Source: Chersky-840 sp963794615
GTDB lineage: Bacteria > Actinomycetota > Acidimicrobiia > Acidimicrobiales > UBA8190
Length of the DNA: 64,000 bases
Direction of reading: 5' to 3'
Assembly (NCBI GenBank): GCA_963794615.1
Contig: CAWCEP010000015.1
Coordinates: 1-64,000, forward strand
How positions within the stretch are numbered: position 1 is the first letter of the stretch; every line of letters begins with the position of its first letter. A program made the position numbers and the translations under genes. This document shows, piece after piece, positions 16,515-25,887 of this stretch. A model generated the notes under the pieces. That model made no database searches. It saw nothing but the letters and a program-made list of their open reading frames with translations, and had not been told where the DNA came from.

Positions 16515-17356
16515 CGGAGATCGAGTCCGTGTTCCCGCGAACCATTTCGCTCGAACGGGGCCTCGAAGGATGAGGTACCCGACTGACCAAGAGCATGCGC
16601 ATGCTTGAGTTCGGTACCGCCAATGCCCTCGCCACCCGGATCGGGAGCCCGCAGAATGCGCTCGACGAGACCTCGTACAGAGGCAACCAAGGTGCTACGT
16701 GCGAATGTCTTCGGCTTGCCCGGCAAACCGCATGCCATCGCGGCCGACTTCTCGTCAAGAGGAATCTTGGCAAAGAGTGGCACCGCGAGGGCCTGCTCGA
16801 TCTCGTTGTCCTGAAATTGACTGGATCCGACAGCCACGATGGAAATCGATCCCGCCGTCACGATCGTTCGGATGACGTCAAGTGTCCCCAGGGCATGCGC
16901 GAGCCCGGCAGCATCAGGTCGAAGGATCACCACGACATGGTCAGCTGCCTTCAGAATCTCCCGCTGACCGGGCGCGTCGGCGACGAACCGTCCGCAGTCG
17001 ACGACGGTATCGACTCCGTCAGGGAAGATGGCCGGACCGGCCGCAGCGAGTTCCCGGTCCAGACTGCCGGCGGCGTCGGCGTTCACCGGACCAACCAAGG
17101 CCTCCAGACCTCCCGGCAGCGTCTGTACGTGGTCGCCGAGAGTCGCGACTCCAGCGTTTGACCGCCGATTGGCGAGAATGAGGCTCGCCATGCCAACACG
17201 CGGAGACAACCCGAATCGAGCGGCAAGGTCGTTTCCGGAGGGGTCGCACTCGGATATTGCGATCCGGCGCTGGGTAGGCCATACGGCACCTGTCACACAG
17301 GTCAGCGTCGAGACGCCTGGCGAGCCCTTTCCGGAGCACAACGCAACGAGGCTCAC
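16511..17356 (-). CDS. TadZ/CpaE-like ATPase-fold protein with degenerate P-loop
   Basis: A 281-residue MinD/ParA-fold protein. GTG 17356 overlaps the SAF gene stop (GTGA). The P-loop reads CSGKGSPGVSTL at the N-terminus. The deviant-Walker signature Lys is kept, but the usual catalytic Lys before Ser/Thr is Val, so ATP hydrolysis is doubtful. Later landmarks are ISECDPSGNDLAARFG, TVVDCGRF and HVVVILRPDAAGLAHAL. TadZ proteins direct Tad machinery to a cell site, and several have atypical P-loops. It sits directly before tadA, as expected. Confidence 0.8.
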   Translation of the reverse strand: MSLVALCSGKGSPGVSTLTCVTGAVWPTQRRIAISECDPSGNDLAARFGLSPRVGMASLILANRRSNAGVATLGDHVQTLPGGLEALVGPVNADAAGSLDRELAAAGPAIFPDGVDTVVDCGRFVADAPGQREILKAADHVVVILRPDAAGLAHALGTLDVIRTIVTAGSISIVAVGSSQFQDNEIEQALAVPLFAKIPLDEKSAAMACGLPGKPKTFARSTLVASVRGLVERILRAPDPGGEGIGGTELKHAHALGQSGTSSFEAPFERNGSREHGLDLR

Positions 17357-18081
17357 GAACTCGATCCCACCAACACGAGTGCCGCCTGCCCCGCCGCGGA
17401 TGCGCTGGCAACCAGGGGCGCCATCGCCGTCGGCACCAGCACCGAGATGACAATCGTGTCGGGACTCGAGGCCACGGGACCGGCGACTCCGGTGACCGTG
17501 GCGTTGGGCGCCAGAACGCCACCGATCTCCAGTTGTCCTGCCTCCGGCGAAGAATTCGTCGTTGCGGACCCGCCGGTGGATCCACCCGTCAGAGTCGATG
17601 GAGAACCGGTAAGGATGACGTCGACGGTGTCTCCGACCGCGACACCCCCCGCGGGCAGCTGGCCTGCCTTGGTGGCAACCCCCACTACCGCCTGACCGTG
17701 CACGGGACCACGACCTGAAGTCAACTCGGTACTTGTTAGCAATGTCCCATGAAGAAGCGGCACGGTCGCGGTTCTCCCGACAACCAAGCTGGCCTTGTTC
17801 GCCGCGATAGGAGCGATTCCAGTCGAGAAGGCGATCTTCACGACGGCGAGGTCGTCGCCTTTGATCGTGTGACCTTGCTGAACATCGCGCGCCATGATCA
17901 GAACGGCGACCCTATTGCCAGCGTGTAGGTAGACGCTGGTAAAGAGCGCTATGCAGGTAATGATTAATGCGACTGAGCCGACGGCGACGACAGGGCGCCG
18001 ACGATGCTCGTTTCCTACAAAACGCGGGGCTGGGACCCTCGTTCGGCGGTCCAATCGAAAACCCGACAACGTCGTGGACAC
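17353..18081 (-). CDS. SAF-domain protein, CpaB/RcpC-like
   Basis: A 242-residue protein from GTG 18081. A basic N-terminus, a membrane helix at about residues 31-50 (VAVGSVALIITCIALFTSVY) and then a SAF domain (VAVLIMARDVQQGHTIKGDD ... GTLLTSTELTS, in parts) precede a Gly/Ser/Thr-rich region. The closing beta-rich part is DTIVISVLVPTAMAPLVASA. CpaB/RcpC proteins are periplasmic-facing pilus assembly factors; here it would act at the cell surface. It lies 24 bases after the secreted protein and is coupled to the TadZ-like gene. Confidence 0.78.
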   Translation of the reverse strand: MSTTLSGFRLDRRTRVPAPRFVGNEHRRRPVVAVGSVALIITCIALFTSVYLHAGNRVAVLIMARDVQQGHTIKGDDLAVVKIAFSTGIAPIAANKASLVVGRTATVPLLHGTLLTSTELTSGRGPVHGQAVVGVATKAGQLPAGGVAVGDTVDVILTGSPSTLTGGSTGGSATTNSSPEAGQLEIGGVLAPNATVTGVAGPVASSPDTIVISVLVPTAMAPLVASASAAGQAALVLVGSSS

Positions 18082-18105
18082 GAGTGCCTCGCCTTGCTCG
18101 AGCTG

Positions 18106-19023
18106 CTAGCCGGCTGTTCCGACGGATTCGACCTGCTCCACTCGAACAGGGACCGTGGACCTGGTTTGCAGTGGCGGAAGAGCTCCCCCGCCCACCACGC
18201 CGACCGCAGACCATCGCACCGTCCACGTAATTGTCGCGGTAACGCTGAACGCTCCGTCGTTCGGGTCGCCATCCGCTGCGGGCTGGGCGGCAGACGATCT
18301 GGAATATGTGTAGGAGCAGTCCGTCGTCTGTGCATCGACGGACACAGACGGCTGATAGGGAGTCCCGGGGCCGTCGCAAACGACAGTGTGCCCGTCGCCC
18401 ATTGACCACGAAACCGTGTCTGGCGTGGCTACTGCCGTAGCGCTGACACCACCGGCCGATGCCGTGGCCCGAAAGCTGTGCCACGCCTGTGGATCGACCC
18501 AGAGCCAGGAGCTCAGATTGACCACACTGAAGGCTGACGGATTGAGGTTGACCACCGGAGACGGAAGTGTCAATGAAGCGGCGGCCTGCAGGGCGAGCGC
18601 GCTAGGAGCGACCGCCGGCGCGGGCGCAACGGCCAACGACCCCGAGGGGAACCAAGAGAGGGCGCCGTTGTAGAGCGTCAACGTCCTCCCGGGACACTTG
18701 ACGAAGTACCACGCTCCGGGTGTGGGACCACCTGGCCCAAAGGTTGCGGCCTCGTTGGCAGGCATTGGTATGTAGGTGCAAGGTGCGGCAGCTGTCGCCG
18801 AACCTGATCCTCTGTGGACCCCGCGGTGAATCACGCCTCTCCCGGGTTTCGAGGTCGTGTTTCCCACTCCCACCTTGACGGTGTTTCCGCCATCGGACGC
18901 CGAACTCGAGTTCGTCGCAGCCCATGCGACGAAGACTCCCTGTGTTCCGAAGAGCGCCACGATCGCGACAGCAACCCAGATCTTCATCCGCCGCGAGAAC
19001 CGGCCTCCGCTGCTATCGGGCAT
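18106..19023 (-). CDS. Secreted or membrane-tethered protein heading the Tad operon
   Basis: A 305-residue protein from ATG 19023. A signal or anchor helix covers about residues 13-35 (KIWVAVAIVALFGTQGVFVA). A Ser/Gly-rich linker and a beta-rich exported part follow. Near residues 205-240 a PKD-like strand reads TVSWSMGDGHTVVCDGPGT, with cysteines also in PCTYIP, VKCPG and TDCSY. Proteins of this layout are common first genes of actinobacterial Tad clusters, often misannotated as ATP-binding. The function is unknown; a surface or assembly role is likely from context. Confidence 0.75.
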   Translation of the reverse strand: MPDSSGGRFSRRMKIWVAVAIVALFGTQGVFVAWAATNSSSASDGGNTVKVGVGNTTSKPGRGVIHRGVHRGSGSATAAAPCTYIPMPANEAATFGPGGPTPGAWYFVKCPGRTLTLYNGALSWFPSGSLAVAPAPAVAPSALALQAAASLTLPSPVVNLNPSAFSVVNLSSWLWVDPQAWHSFRATASAGGVSATAVATPDTVSWSMGDGHTVVCDGPGTPYQPSVSVDAQTTDCSYTYSRSSAAQPAADGDPNDGAFSVTATITWTVRWSAVGVVGGGALPPLQTRSTVPVRVEQVESVGTAG

Positions 19024-19551
19024 TGAACCGATACCTCACTCGGGACCGGGAGGGCGGCGGAGAACCGACGGCCGGATTTCGGCCGACGGCCAAGCGGCCG
19101 CTAACCACGTCTTTCGCACTCAACGCCTTTATCCCACCACATAGAGCGATTGATCTTGCCGAGAGCACGGAAATCCCCCCGATTCAGGGCTCTTTTTGAG
19201 GCAGTCTCCCCACCGAATGTGGGGACACTACGGGTAGTGACCACCAGTGGCAACTTGACGTGAGCAATGAGCGAGCAACAGGCAGACGGAGGCCTCGTCA
19301 CGAGGCCGCGTCGAGACCTCTCGACTCCGGGCCTGGCGCCTGACGGACCGGACGCCGATGGGGTGAGAGGGGCCACGTCGCAGAGAGTGCCGTGCGCTGC
19401 TTGCCGCAAACCTCGCCGACAACCTTGCTGACAACGGGGAGCCACCGGAACAGACCAACTCAACGCGGGACAAACGCCCGAGACCGAGTTGATCGGTGAC
19501 GGCGCCACGGTGTCGGGTCTGAAATCTCTGGGAGCTTTTAAGCTCGGGGAG
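19024..19551. other. Divergent intergenic region between the Tad operon and SRAP
   Basis: 528 bases without a convincing gene. It should hold the Tad operon promoter (minus strand) and the SRAP promoter (plus). I see a hairpin tccccac-cgaat-gtgggga at 19207-19225, a small GGCCG/CGGCC hairpin near 19070-19085 in the presumed Tad leader, and a palindrome GAGCTTTTAAGCTC at 19532-19545 just before the SRAP start. Compared with its surroundings the stretch 19120-19260 is AT-richer, as expected for a promoter. No -10/-35 pair is clear enough to name. Confidence 0.4.
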
Positions 19552-20313
19552 ATGTGCGGCCGCGTAGACATCCATACGCCCCCGTCACAGCTGGCCCGGC
19601 TGCTCGAGGTCCAGTTGGCGTCGGGTGTCGATCCTGACGGAAGGCCGAGCTGGAACGTCCCACCGGCGCGCGGCATCCCCGCAATCACCGAACGGCACCC
19701 GCGCACCGAGGACGGCGAGAAGAGCGACGACCACGAGCGGGTCATGGACGTTCTGCGCTGGGGCCTTGTCCCCCACTGGGCTAAGGACCCCCGCACCGGC
19801 TACAAGATGATCAACGCCCGGGCCGAGACGGTGACGAAGAAGCCCGCCTACCGGTCTGCGTTCGCCAACCACCGCTGCCTGATCGTCGTGGACGGCTTCT
19901 TCGAGTGGCAGGTCCCCGACTCCGACAAGCCCAAGCGCAAGGTCCCGTTCTATTTCCGCCGTGCCGACGGCCAACCGATCACGTTCGCTGGTTTGTACGA
20001 GACCTGGTGGGACAAGTCGCGCTCCGAGGACCCCGACCCCGAGACGATGCTACGCACCTGCACCATCATCACCACCAACGCCGGGGCCGACATGGTCGAC
20101 GTCCATGACCGCATGCCCGTGATCATCGAGCGTCCCGACTTCGACCGCTGGCTCGACCCCGACCAGCACGACACCGAGGCCCTCGCCAAGCTGCTCCTCC
20201 CTGCCCCCAAGGGCACCCTGGTCCGGCATCCCGTCGACAAGGCCGTGAACAGCCCCCGCAACGACGGCCCCATGATCATCCAGCACGCCCCTCCGGACGA
20301 GGACGACGAGTAG
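19552..20313 (+). CDS. SRAP-domain protein (YedK/HMCES-like abasic-site shield)
   Basis: A 253-residue protein. The ATG at 19552 is chosen because it leaves the catalytic Cys at position 2 (MCGR), essential in this family; the frame is open a further 21 codons upstream. Other landmarks are NVPPAR, RWGLVPHW, MINARAET (active-site Asn), DGFFEW (active-site Glu) and VHDRMPVI (active-site His). SRAP proteins crosslink through Cys2 to abasic sites in single-stranded DNA and protect them. It is cytosolic and followed after eight bases by a YjbR-like gene, probably co-transcribed. Confidence 0.93.
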   Translation: MCGRVDIHTPPSQLARLLEVQLASGVDPDGRPSWNVPPARGIPAITERHPRTEDGEKSDDHERVMDVLRWGLVPHWAKDPRTGYKMINARAETVTKKPAYRSAFANHRCLIVVDGFFEWQVPDSDKPKRKVPFYFRRADGQPITFAGLYETWWDKSRSEDPDPETMLRTCTIITTNAGADMVDVHDRMPVIIERPDFDRWLDPDQHDTEALAKLLLPAPKGTLVRHPVDKAVNSPRNDGPMIIQHAPPDEDDE

Positions 20314-20321
20314 TCCGGCCC

Positions 20322-20657
20322 GTGACCACGCTCGGCCACGCCCGGAAGGTCGCCTTGGCGCTGCCGGAGACGACCGAAGAGGCGCACCACGACATGTCCT
20401 CGTTCCGGGTCCGGGGAAAGATCTTCGCCACCGTCCCCGACGACGCCCACCTCCGCGTCATGGTCGACGAGGGGGAGATCCGGGCCGCGGTGGCCGCCAA
20501 CCCCGAAGCCTGTCGGGAGCTCTTCTGGGGCAAGCGGCTCGCCGCCGTCGAGGTCGACCTCAAGCGCGCCAAACCGTCGCTGGTCAAGGACCTCCTCACC
20601 GACGCCTGGATCCGCAAGGCCCCCAAGAAGCTGGTGGACGAGCTCTCGCACCGCTGA
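20322..20657 (+). CDS. MmcQ/YjbR family protein
   Basis: A 111-residue protein from GTG 20322. It matches the small YjbR/CyaY-like fold: an N-terminal helix (ARKVALALPETTEEAHH), the strands SFRVRGKIFATV and HLRVMV, then FWGKRLAAVEVDL and the C-terminal helix motif LLTDAWIRKAPKKLVDEL. The family is often called DNA-binding on structural grounds, and its function is not established. It lies eight bases after the SRAP gene, so a shared DNA-repair theme is possible but unproven. Confidence 0.85.
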   Translation: MTTLGHARKVALALPETTEEAHHDMSSFRVRGKIFATVPDDAHLRVMVDEGEIRAAVAANPEACRELFWGKRLAAVEVDLKRAKPSLVKDLLTDAWIRKAPKKLVDELSHR

Positions 20658-20773
20658 CGGCCAGCGTCGGCGCGGCGACAGGGGCCGTCGCAGGCCCGGC
20701 GAGGGGGAGTGGAGATGGTTAGCCTGTGCCGGTCATTGGCCGCGGGGGCCGACGACCGGATCGGGGGGACGTC

Positions 20774-21442
20774 ATGGAATTGAAGGTCGTCGGCGCGGGA
20801 GTGGGCCGGACCGGAACGCTGTCTCTCAAGACGGGACTCGAGCAACTCACCGGCCAGCCCTGCTACCACATGATCGAGGTCTTCTCCCATCCCGAGCACG
20901 TCACCCTGTGGCGAGAGGCGGCCGAGGGCGGCAAGGTCGACTGGGCGACGATGCTCGACGCCTATGGATCGACCTCGGACTTTCCGGCCTGCCTCTTCTG
21001 GCCCGAAATCCTCGAGGCCAACCCCGGCGCTGTCGTCGTGTTGTCCACCCGGAGCGACGCCGAAGCGTGGTGGGACAGCGCCAGCAACACCATCTTCGCC
21101 ATCGCCGGTTCCGAACTGCCCCCCGAGATGGCCGACTGGTTCGAGATGTGGCGCGCCGTGGCCTCGGCCCGGTTCACTGCCGACTGGACCGACAAGGACG
21201 CGGCGATCGCCGCCTACGACCGCCACAACGCCGAGGTGCGCGCCTCGGTGCCATCGAGGAACCTCGTGGACTGGCAAGCGCGTGACGGGTGGGAGCCGCT
21301 CTGCGACGCGCTGGACATGGACGTGCCCGATGAGCCGTTCCCACATCTCAACACCAGGGAGGAATTCCCCCACGTCGATGCGGACACGAACATGGCGGAG
21401 GCGCTCGAGCAGTTCAACGCAGGGCTGGACTCCAGCGGCTGA
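20774..21442 (+). CDS. Sulfotransferase-family protein
   Basis: A 222-residue protein from ATG 20774, preceded by a GGGGGGA ribosome site; an upstream in-frame start adds 16 non-conserved residues. It has the 5' phosphosulfate-binding-type loop GAGVGRTGTLSLKTGLEQL, then CYHMIEVF, a Trp-Asp core (VDWATMLDAYGSTSDFP) and STRSDAEAWWDS. This is the pattern of the Sulfotransfer_4 group common in actinobacteria and fungi. The acceptor is unknown. It is convergent with the sigma-factor partner gene. Confidence 0.82.
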   Translation: MELKVVGAGVGRTGTLSLKTGLEQLTGQPCYHMIEVFSHPEHVTLWREAAEGGKVDWATMLDAYGSTSDFPACLFWPEILEANPGAVVVLSTRSDAEAWWDSASNTIFAIAGSELPPEMADWFEMWRAVASARFTADWTDKDAAIAAYDRHNAEVRASVPSRNLVDWQARDGWEPLCDALDMDVPDEPFPHLNTREEFPHVDADTNMAEALEQFNAGLDSSG

Positions 21443-21481
21443 AGCCGGGCGCCCTCCGCGTGCCGGAGTCGAACCCAACCG

Positions 21482-23862
21482 CTACGTCTGGCAGTTCCCG
21501 AGCCCGAGCTGGATCGCGGCGCAGACCGTGGCGTAGCTGACGCGCCAGCCGCCATCGACGATCAGGGCCTGGCCGACCATCGGGAACGTGAGCCCCGCAT
21601 CGGAGTGGAACCGCAGCGTGTAGGCCACGTCCGCCAGGGTGGGGCTCTCGAACACCACGGTGGTGACGTCGATGTAGCTCGAGGACGCCAGCGCCTCGTA
21701 GGGACCGGTGTCGAGCTGCTCGAGGGCGCCGGCCACGAGGCTGCCGTCCTCGATCGACTGCACCCGCTGGATGGGCGGGGTGCTGCAGTCGAACACCGAT
21801 GCGAACGCGGCCGAGATGGCCTGCGTGGCTGCCTGGGGGTCGGCGGGCTGGCCGGCACCGGTCGGCGGCGCGGTGGGAAGTGTCGCGGGAAGGGCCGAGG
21901 GCCCGGCCGGCGCGCTGGCCTCGACCTGGAGCGGCACGGTGGCGAGGGCGGTGCCCGAGTTGTCGCTCACCTGGAGCTGCGACCCGGTGGCGCCGAGCGC
22001 GCTCCGGGGTCACCGGCCACCACGACGACCGCCACACCACCCACGGGCGCCTCGGTCACCGTCCCGGCGCTGCCGGTCACCGACAACGTGGTCACCTGCG
22101 GACCGACCTCGACGTCGACCACCGTGGCGGGGGCCCCCTCGGCGCTCCCCACGCTCGACACCGCCGCGCTGATCAACGGTGACGTGTAGTTGGGGAACAG
22201 CGCGCCGGTGAGCACCGCCACCGCGCCCGGGGTGGTGACCTCTTCGACGATGCCGCCGGCCGGGGTGCACGCCGCCTCCCCGGTGCCGTAGCCCGACTGC
22301 GACTGCGAGCCGGGGAGCGCCTTGTACACCGCCACGGCGGTGCCGTCCGCCCACCGCTTCACGAAGAGCGGCCCGGTGGGGGCGACGGTGACGTTGCCCA
22401 CCTGGTTGGCCGGTGTCACCTGGATCTGGGGGGCGACCGAGGCGAGAGAGAGCTGCCAGGCGTCCCCGGTCAAGGTGGCCGCGGCGTAGAGCGGGCCCTC
22501 GGACTGCGCTCCCTGCCCTGCGTTCAGGTGGTATTCGACAACACCGGCGGTGGCCGAGGTGAAGACGACCCGGTCGACGTTCACCTCTGCACTGCCCCCG
22601 AAGGGCACCGTCTCGAGGGCGTCATCGGTGGCGACGGCGTTCAGGCGCTGCATCGGGGAGGCGCGGCACCCGAGGGCCGTCTGCACGGCGTGGGTGACCG
22701 CCGCGGTGGCCGCGGCGGGGTCGGCCGGTTGCACTGCGCCCGGTGCGGGCAGGGCGCTCGGCGCGGCGGGACCGGTGGCGACGCTGCTCTCGGTGCCGAG
22801 CCCGTAGCCGGAGAGGACCTGTCCGGCGCTCCCGAGCACGTCGATGGCCGCCACGGACCCGTTCCCGAGCGCACCGGCGGGGGCTCCGGTGTGGCCCAGG
22901 ACCACGACGCCCGACGCCGGCACCGCCACCCGGTCGACGGTTCCATCGGCGAACTGCACCTCCACCGTGGCGGCGGCGGAGCCGACCTGGGCCAGCACCC
23001 ACGTCGCCGGGGCGCCCTCGGCCACGCCGATCTCGCCCACCTGCACGTCGACGAGGGCACCGGTCGCCCCTTGGAACAGCGGCTCCGACATGGTCCCCAC
23101 CGCGGCGGTGTCGGAGATCTCCACGGTGACCTGTGTGGTGGTGAGACACCCCAGGTACGCCGGCGCCAGATCCACCGGCCCTGACGAAGCCGGCCCCGAT
23201 GAGGGCGGGGACACCGTCTGCACACCGGACCCAGCACCACCCGAACCTGCACCGCCGGAACCGGAACCGCCGGACGTGGAGGAGCCGTCGGCGGGCTGGC
23301 CGAACACCATCATCTGCACGCCGTCGGAAGAGGTGTGGGCGTAGAGGTGCCGGAGCGCGGTCGACGACGAGGGCGCCACGTCGATGGGCGTCGTGGTGCT
23401 CGGGGTCGAGGCGTCGGCCCCCCCGACCGCGCCCTCCCCCTGGGCCGGCGTCGACGCCGACCCGTTGAAGGCCTTCTTGGGCACGACCCCGAGCGCGCCA
23501 CCACCGTGGGTCGCCTGGGCGCCCGCGTACGACGCGCTGACCGTACCCGTCAGGGGCAGGACGAGCACGCCGTTGTGCCGGTCGAGCCCGTGCCCGGTGC
23601 GTCCCCCGGGCAAGCCGGCTGGGCCGGCAACCTGGCGCGGTGCGGTCCCACCCGACGTCACCACCACACTGAGGCCGACTGCCATCACCACCACCACGGT
23701 CAGTGTGGCGGCCTCCCATCGGCGTCGGCTGTGGCGGCGACGGGCCCCGTGCGCGACCGCCGTCACCGCGCTGGCGTCGGCGGGGGCCGACACCGAGCGC
23801 GCCCGGGCCGCCAACGCGGCGCGCAGCCGGTCCTCGAAGCCTGTGCCGTGGTCGTCGTTCAT
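21482..23862 (-). CDS. Anti-sigma-like membrane protein with duplicated extracellular domain (frameshift near 22005)
   Basis: The ATG at 23862 overlaps the sigma-factor stop by four bases. A short cytoplasmic N-terminus (~45 residues, no HxxxCxxC zinc site), a membrane helix near residues 50-70 and a long Gly/Ser/Thr-rich exported part follow. The exported region holds two similar units. One runs ...PADPAAATAAVTHAVQTALGC..RASPMQRL..., the other ...PADPQAATQAISAAFASVFDC..STPPIQRV.... The reading frame breaks at about 22000-22012 (ccccgg stretch). The first part ends at 21967, and the rest is open from 21970 to 21482 in the adjoining frame. One missing base restores a continuous protein. As the sigma partner it may hold the sigma factor at the membrane; this is inference. 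Confidence 0.7.
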
Positions 23863-24461
23863 GGCCCCTCCCCCGGATCGGCGATGGCGGTGCGCAACCG
23901 GGCACAGCCGCGGTGGACGAGCGAGGCGACGGTCCCGGGCCGGCAGTGAAGAAGCACGGCGATCTCGGTGTCGCTCATCTGCTCGTAGAAACGCAGCACG
24001 ATGGCGGCGCGCTGGCGGGGGGGCAGGCGGGCCAGCACGTCGAAGAGTTCGTCGGCCTCGAGACCGACGCCGGAATGGTGGGCGTCGGTGGGGTGCTCGG
24101 CGGCGGCCCGGGTCCGTTCCAGCCGACGCCGGCGGTGCCACGATCGCGCCGCGTTGACCACGGACCGCCGCAGGTAGGGCAGGGGGTCGTCGAGCCCGTC
24201 GAAGCGCCGGTAGACCCGGACGAAGACGTCGTGGACGAGGTCCCGGGCCACGTCCTCGGACAGCGTCAGCAGGTAACCGAGCCGGACCAGGGACTCGTAG
24301 TGGGCCCGGTAGAAGTCGTCGAAGCCGTCCGGCGAAGACGAGCCGAAGGAGCCGGACCCGTCTTGCCACGCCCCCGCGCCTTCCACGGCACCCCCGATGT
24401 CCGTGCCGAGGGGTCCGGGCCCGGGATCGCCGACCCAGAGGCGGGCCGCATCGGCGTGCAT
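23859..24461 (-). CDS. ECF RNA polymerase sigma factor
   Basis: About 200 residues. I chose ATG 24461; an in-frame GTG at 24497 is an alternative and neither has a strong ribosome site. Sigma region 2 is FDDFYRAHYESLVRLGYLL ... DLVHDVFVRVYRRFDGL, and region 4 is LARLPPRQRAAIVLRFYEQ ... MSDTEIAVLLHCRPGTVAS. It resembles the SigE-like group of ECF factors widespread in actinobacteria. It would direct RNA polymerase to a small regulon, probably under control of the coupled downstream membrane protein. Confidence 0.88.
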   Translation of the reverse strand: MHADAARLWVGDPGPGPLGTDIGGAVEGAGAWQDGSGSFGSSSPDGFDDFYRAHYESLVRLGYLLTLSEDVARDLVHDVFVRVYRRFDGLDDPLPYLRRSVVNAARSWHRRRRLERTRAAAEHPTDAHHSGVGLEADELFDVLARLPPRQRAAIVLRFYEQMSDTEIAVLLHCRPGTVASLVHRGCARLRTAIADPGEGP

Positions 24462-24539
24462 GTCTCTACCACGCCGGGCTCGACTGTTTCCTTGCACCTC
24501 GGGGCCAGAATGCCCGAATCGGGCCAGGTGACGGGGCGG

Positions 24540-24938
24540 TCAGCCGTCGGTGAAGCTGAGCTTGTCCTGCTCCCAGAACGACCGGAGCGACACGAGCTTC
24601 CCCTCGGCGTTCACCTTGTAGATGTTGGCGAGGGGGACGATCCCGACCTGGTTCCCGGGGAGGGTGATCCGGAGCTCGCCGATGTTGACGACCTCGTCGC
24701 CGCACTCGATGGTCTGGCGGATGGTGAACTCGAGGCTCTCGCTCTGCGACACCACGTTGTCGTAGAAGGCGGTGATGGCCTCCTTGCCGTGCTGGCCCTT
24801 GCCTTCGGCGTCGACGAAGGACGGGCCGACCGGGTCCTCGACCACGGCGTCGTCGGCGAAGAGCCCCAACCACCCGTCGCGGTCCTTGGCCTCGGACATC
24901 GCCATCGACTTCTTCGACATCTCGAACGCTCTGCCCAT
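24540..24938 (-). CDS. NTF2-like protein, ketosteroid-isomerase-like
   Basis: A 132-residue protein from ATG 24938, with GGAGGCGGGGCG upstream. The cone-fold pattern is GWLGLFADDAVVEDPVGPS, HGKEAITAFYDNVV, VNIGELRIT, VPLANIYKVNAEGKL and FWEQDKLSF. The ADDAVVEDPVG motif is the usual mark of delta-5-3-ketosteroid isomerase relatives, and the conserved Asp is present. With an LLM oxidoreductase and an HSD-type SDR next door, isomerisation of a steroid or similar enone is plausible. SnoaL-like proteins share the fold, so activity is uncertain. Confidence 0.8.
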   Translation of the reverse strand: MGRAFEMSKKSMAMSEAKDRDGWLGLFADDAVVEDPVGPSFVDAEGKGQHGKEAITAFYDNVVSQSESLEFTIRQTIECGDEVVNIGELRITLPGNQVGIVPLANIYKVNAEGKLVSLRSFWEQDKLSFTDG

Positions 24939-24972
24939 CGCCCCGCCTCCCCTGTCGCTCCTGTTGCCTGTC

Positions 24973-25851
24973 CTACGCCTTGACCTTCGCGATCACCGTG
25001 TCGGCGAACTGCCGGAGGCTATCGATCTTGGCCTGGAGCGGCTCGACGTCGGGCCCCGTCACATAGGGCCAGCGGAACCCGACGACGACGTCGGTGACGC
25101 CTTGGTCCTCGAGACGGCGCACCCCGTCGACGCTGAAGGCGTCCATGGAGATGACGTGGGTCTCGAATGGCTCGCCGTCGCGTCCCGCCTCGGCGCGCAG
25201 CTCGGCCAACCGGGCGAGGAGCCCGGGGAGGTCGGCGGGATCGCCGCCACCGTGCATCCAGCCGTCGCCCATGACGGCGGCCCGGCGCAGGGCCGCTTCT
25301 CCGTGCCCTCCGATCAGGATGGGGATGGGCGCGGTGGGGGTCGGGGCCATCTTCACCGCCGGCACGTCGAAGACCTCCCCGTGGTACTCGAAGTACCCGC
25401 CCCCGGTGAGCCCCCGGATGACGTCGATGCACTCGTCCATGCGCTTGCCCCGGCGCGCCCAGGGGACGTCGAGGAGCCCGTAGTCCTCGGGCCACGGGCT
25501 CGTCCCCACCCCGAAGAGGAACCGGTTGCCGGTGAGCACCGCCACCGACGCGGCCTGCTTGGCCACCATGACGGGATGGCGGATGGGCAGCTTCACCACG
25601 AAGGTCACGAACCGCAACGTGGTGGTGACCGCCCCCAGGGCGGGGATGAGGCTGAAGGGCTCGATGAAGGGCTTGTCCTCGAGGAAGTGGCGCGACCCGT
25701 CGGGGTTGAACGGGTAGGTGGTGTCGGACTCGAGCGGGTAGGCGATGCTGTCGGGCACGACGAAGGTGTCGTAGCCGGCGTCCTCGGCGGCCCGGGCCAG
25801 GGGCCCGTAGAACGCCGGGTCGGTCATGGACTCGGCGTAGCTGAAACGCAT
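24973..25851 (-). CDS. LLM-class, probably F420-dependent oxidoreductase
   Basis: A 292-residue luciferase-like TIM-barrel protein from ATG 25851. The frame is open upstream, but that part belongs to the neighbouring SDR. It shows MRFSYAESMTD, GYDTFVVPDSIAYP, TTTLRFVTFVVKLPIRHPV (KLPIRHP is typical), LFGVGTSPWPEDY, GKRMDECIDVIRGL, PIPILIGGHGEAALRR and DGWMHGGG. This pattern marks F420-dependent members of the family. Mycobacterial sterol loci carry a similar gene (Rv3520c from memory). Its place between a KSI-like gene and an HSD-type SDR supports steroid or lipid catabolism. Confidence 0.88.
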   Translation of the reverse strand: MRFSYAESMTDPAFYGPLARAAEDAGYDTFVVPDSIAYPLESDTTYPFNPDGSRHFLEDKPFIEPFSLIPALGAVTTTLRFVTFVVKLPIRHPVMVAKQAASVAVLTGNRFLFGVGTSPWPEDYGLLDVPWARRGKRMDECIDVIRGLTGGGYFEYHGEVFDVPAVKMAPTPTAPIPILIGGHGEAALRRAAVMGDGWMHGGGDPADLPGLLARLAELRAEAGRDGEPFETHVISMDAFSVDGVRRLEDQGVTDVVVGFRWPYVTGPDVEPLQAKIDSLRQFADTVIAKVKA

Positions 25852-25887
25852 AGGGGGGCCTCGGTCTTCTCGAAAGCTCGGTGAGGG

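Noticed and set aside
19403..19413. GCAAACC word upstream of SRAP, as in c-di-GMP riboswitches
   Set aside because: None of the other conserved helices or the receptor sequence is present around it.
21461..21480. T-arm-like word (GGTTGGGTTCGACTCCGGCA on the minus strand)
   Set aside because: It resembles the TpsiC loop of a tRNA, but the flanking bases do not pair as a T stem and no acceptor, D or anticodon stem fits around it.
23859..24497. GTG 24497 as the sigma-factor start
   Set aside because: Possible, but it adds 12 polar residues without conservation or a better ribosome site; the internal ATG 24461 was preferred with low certainty.
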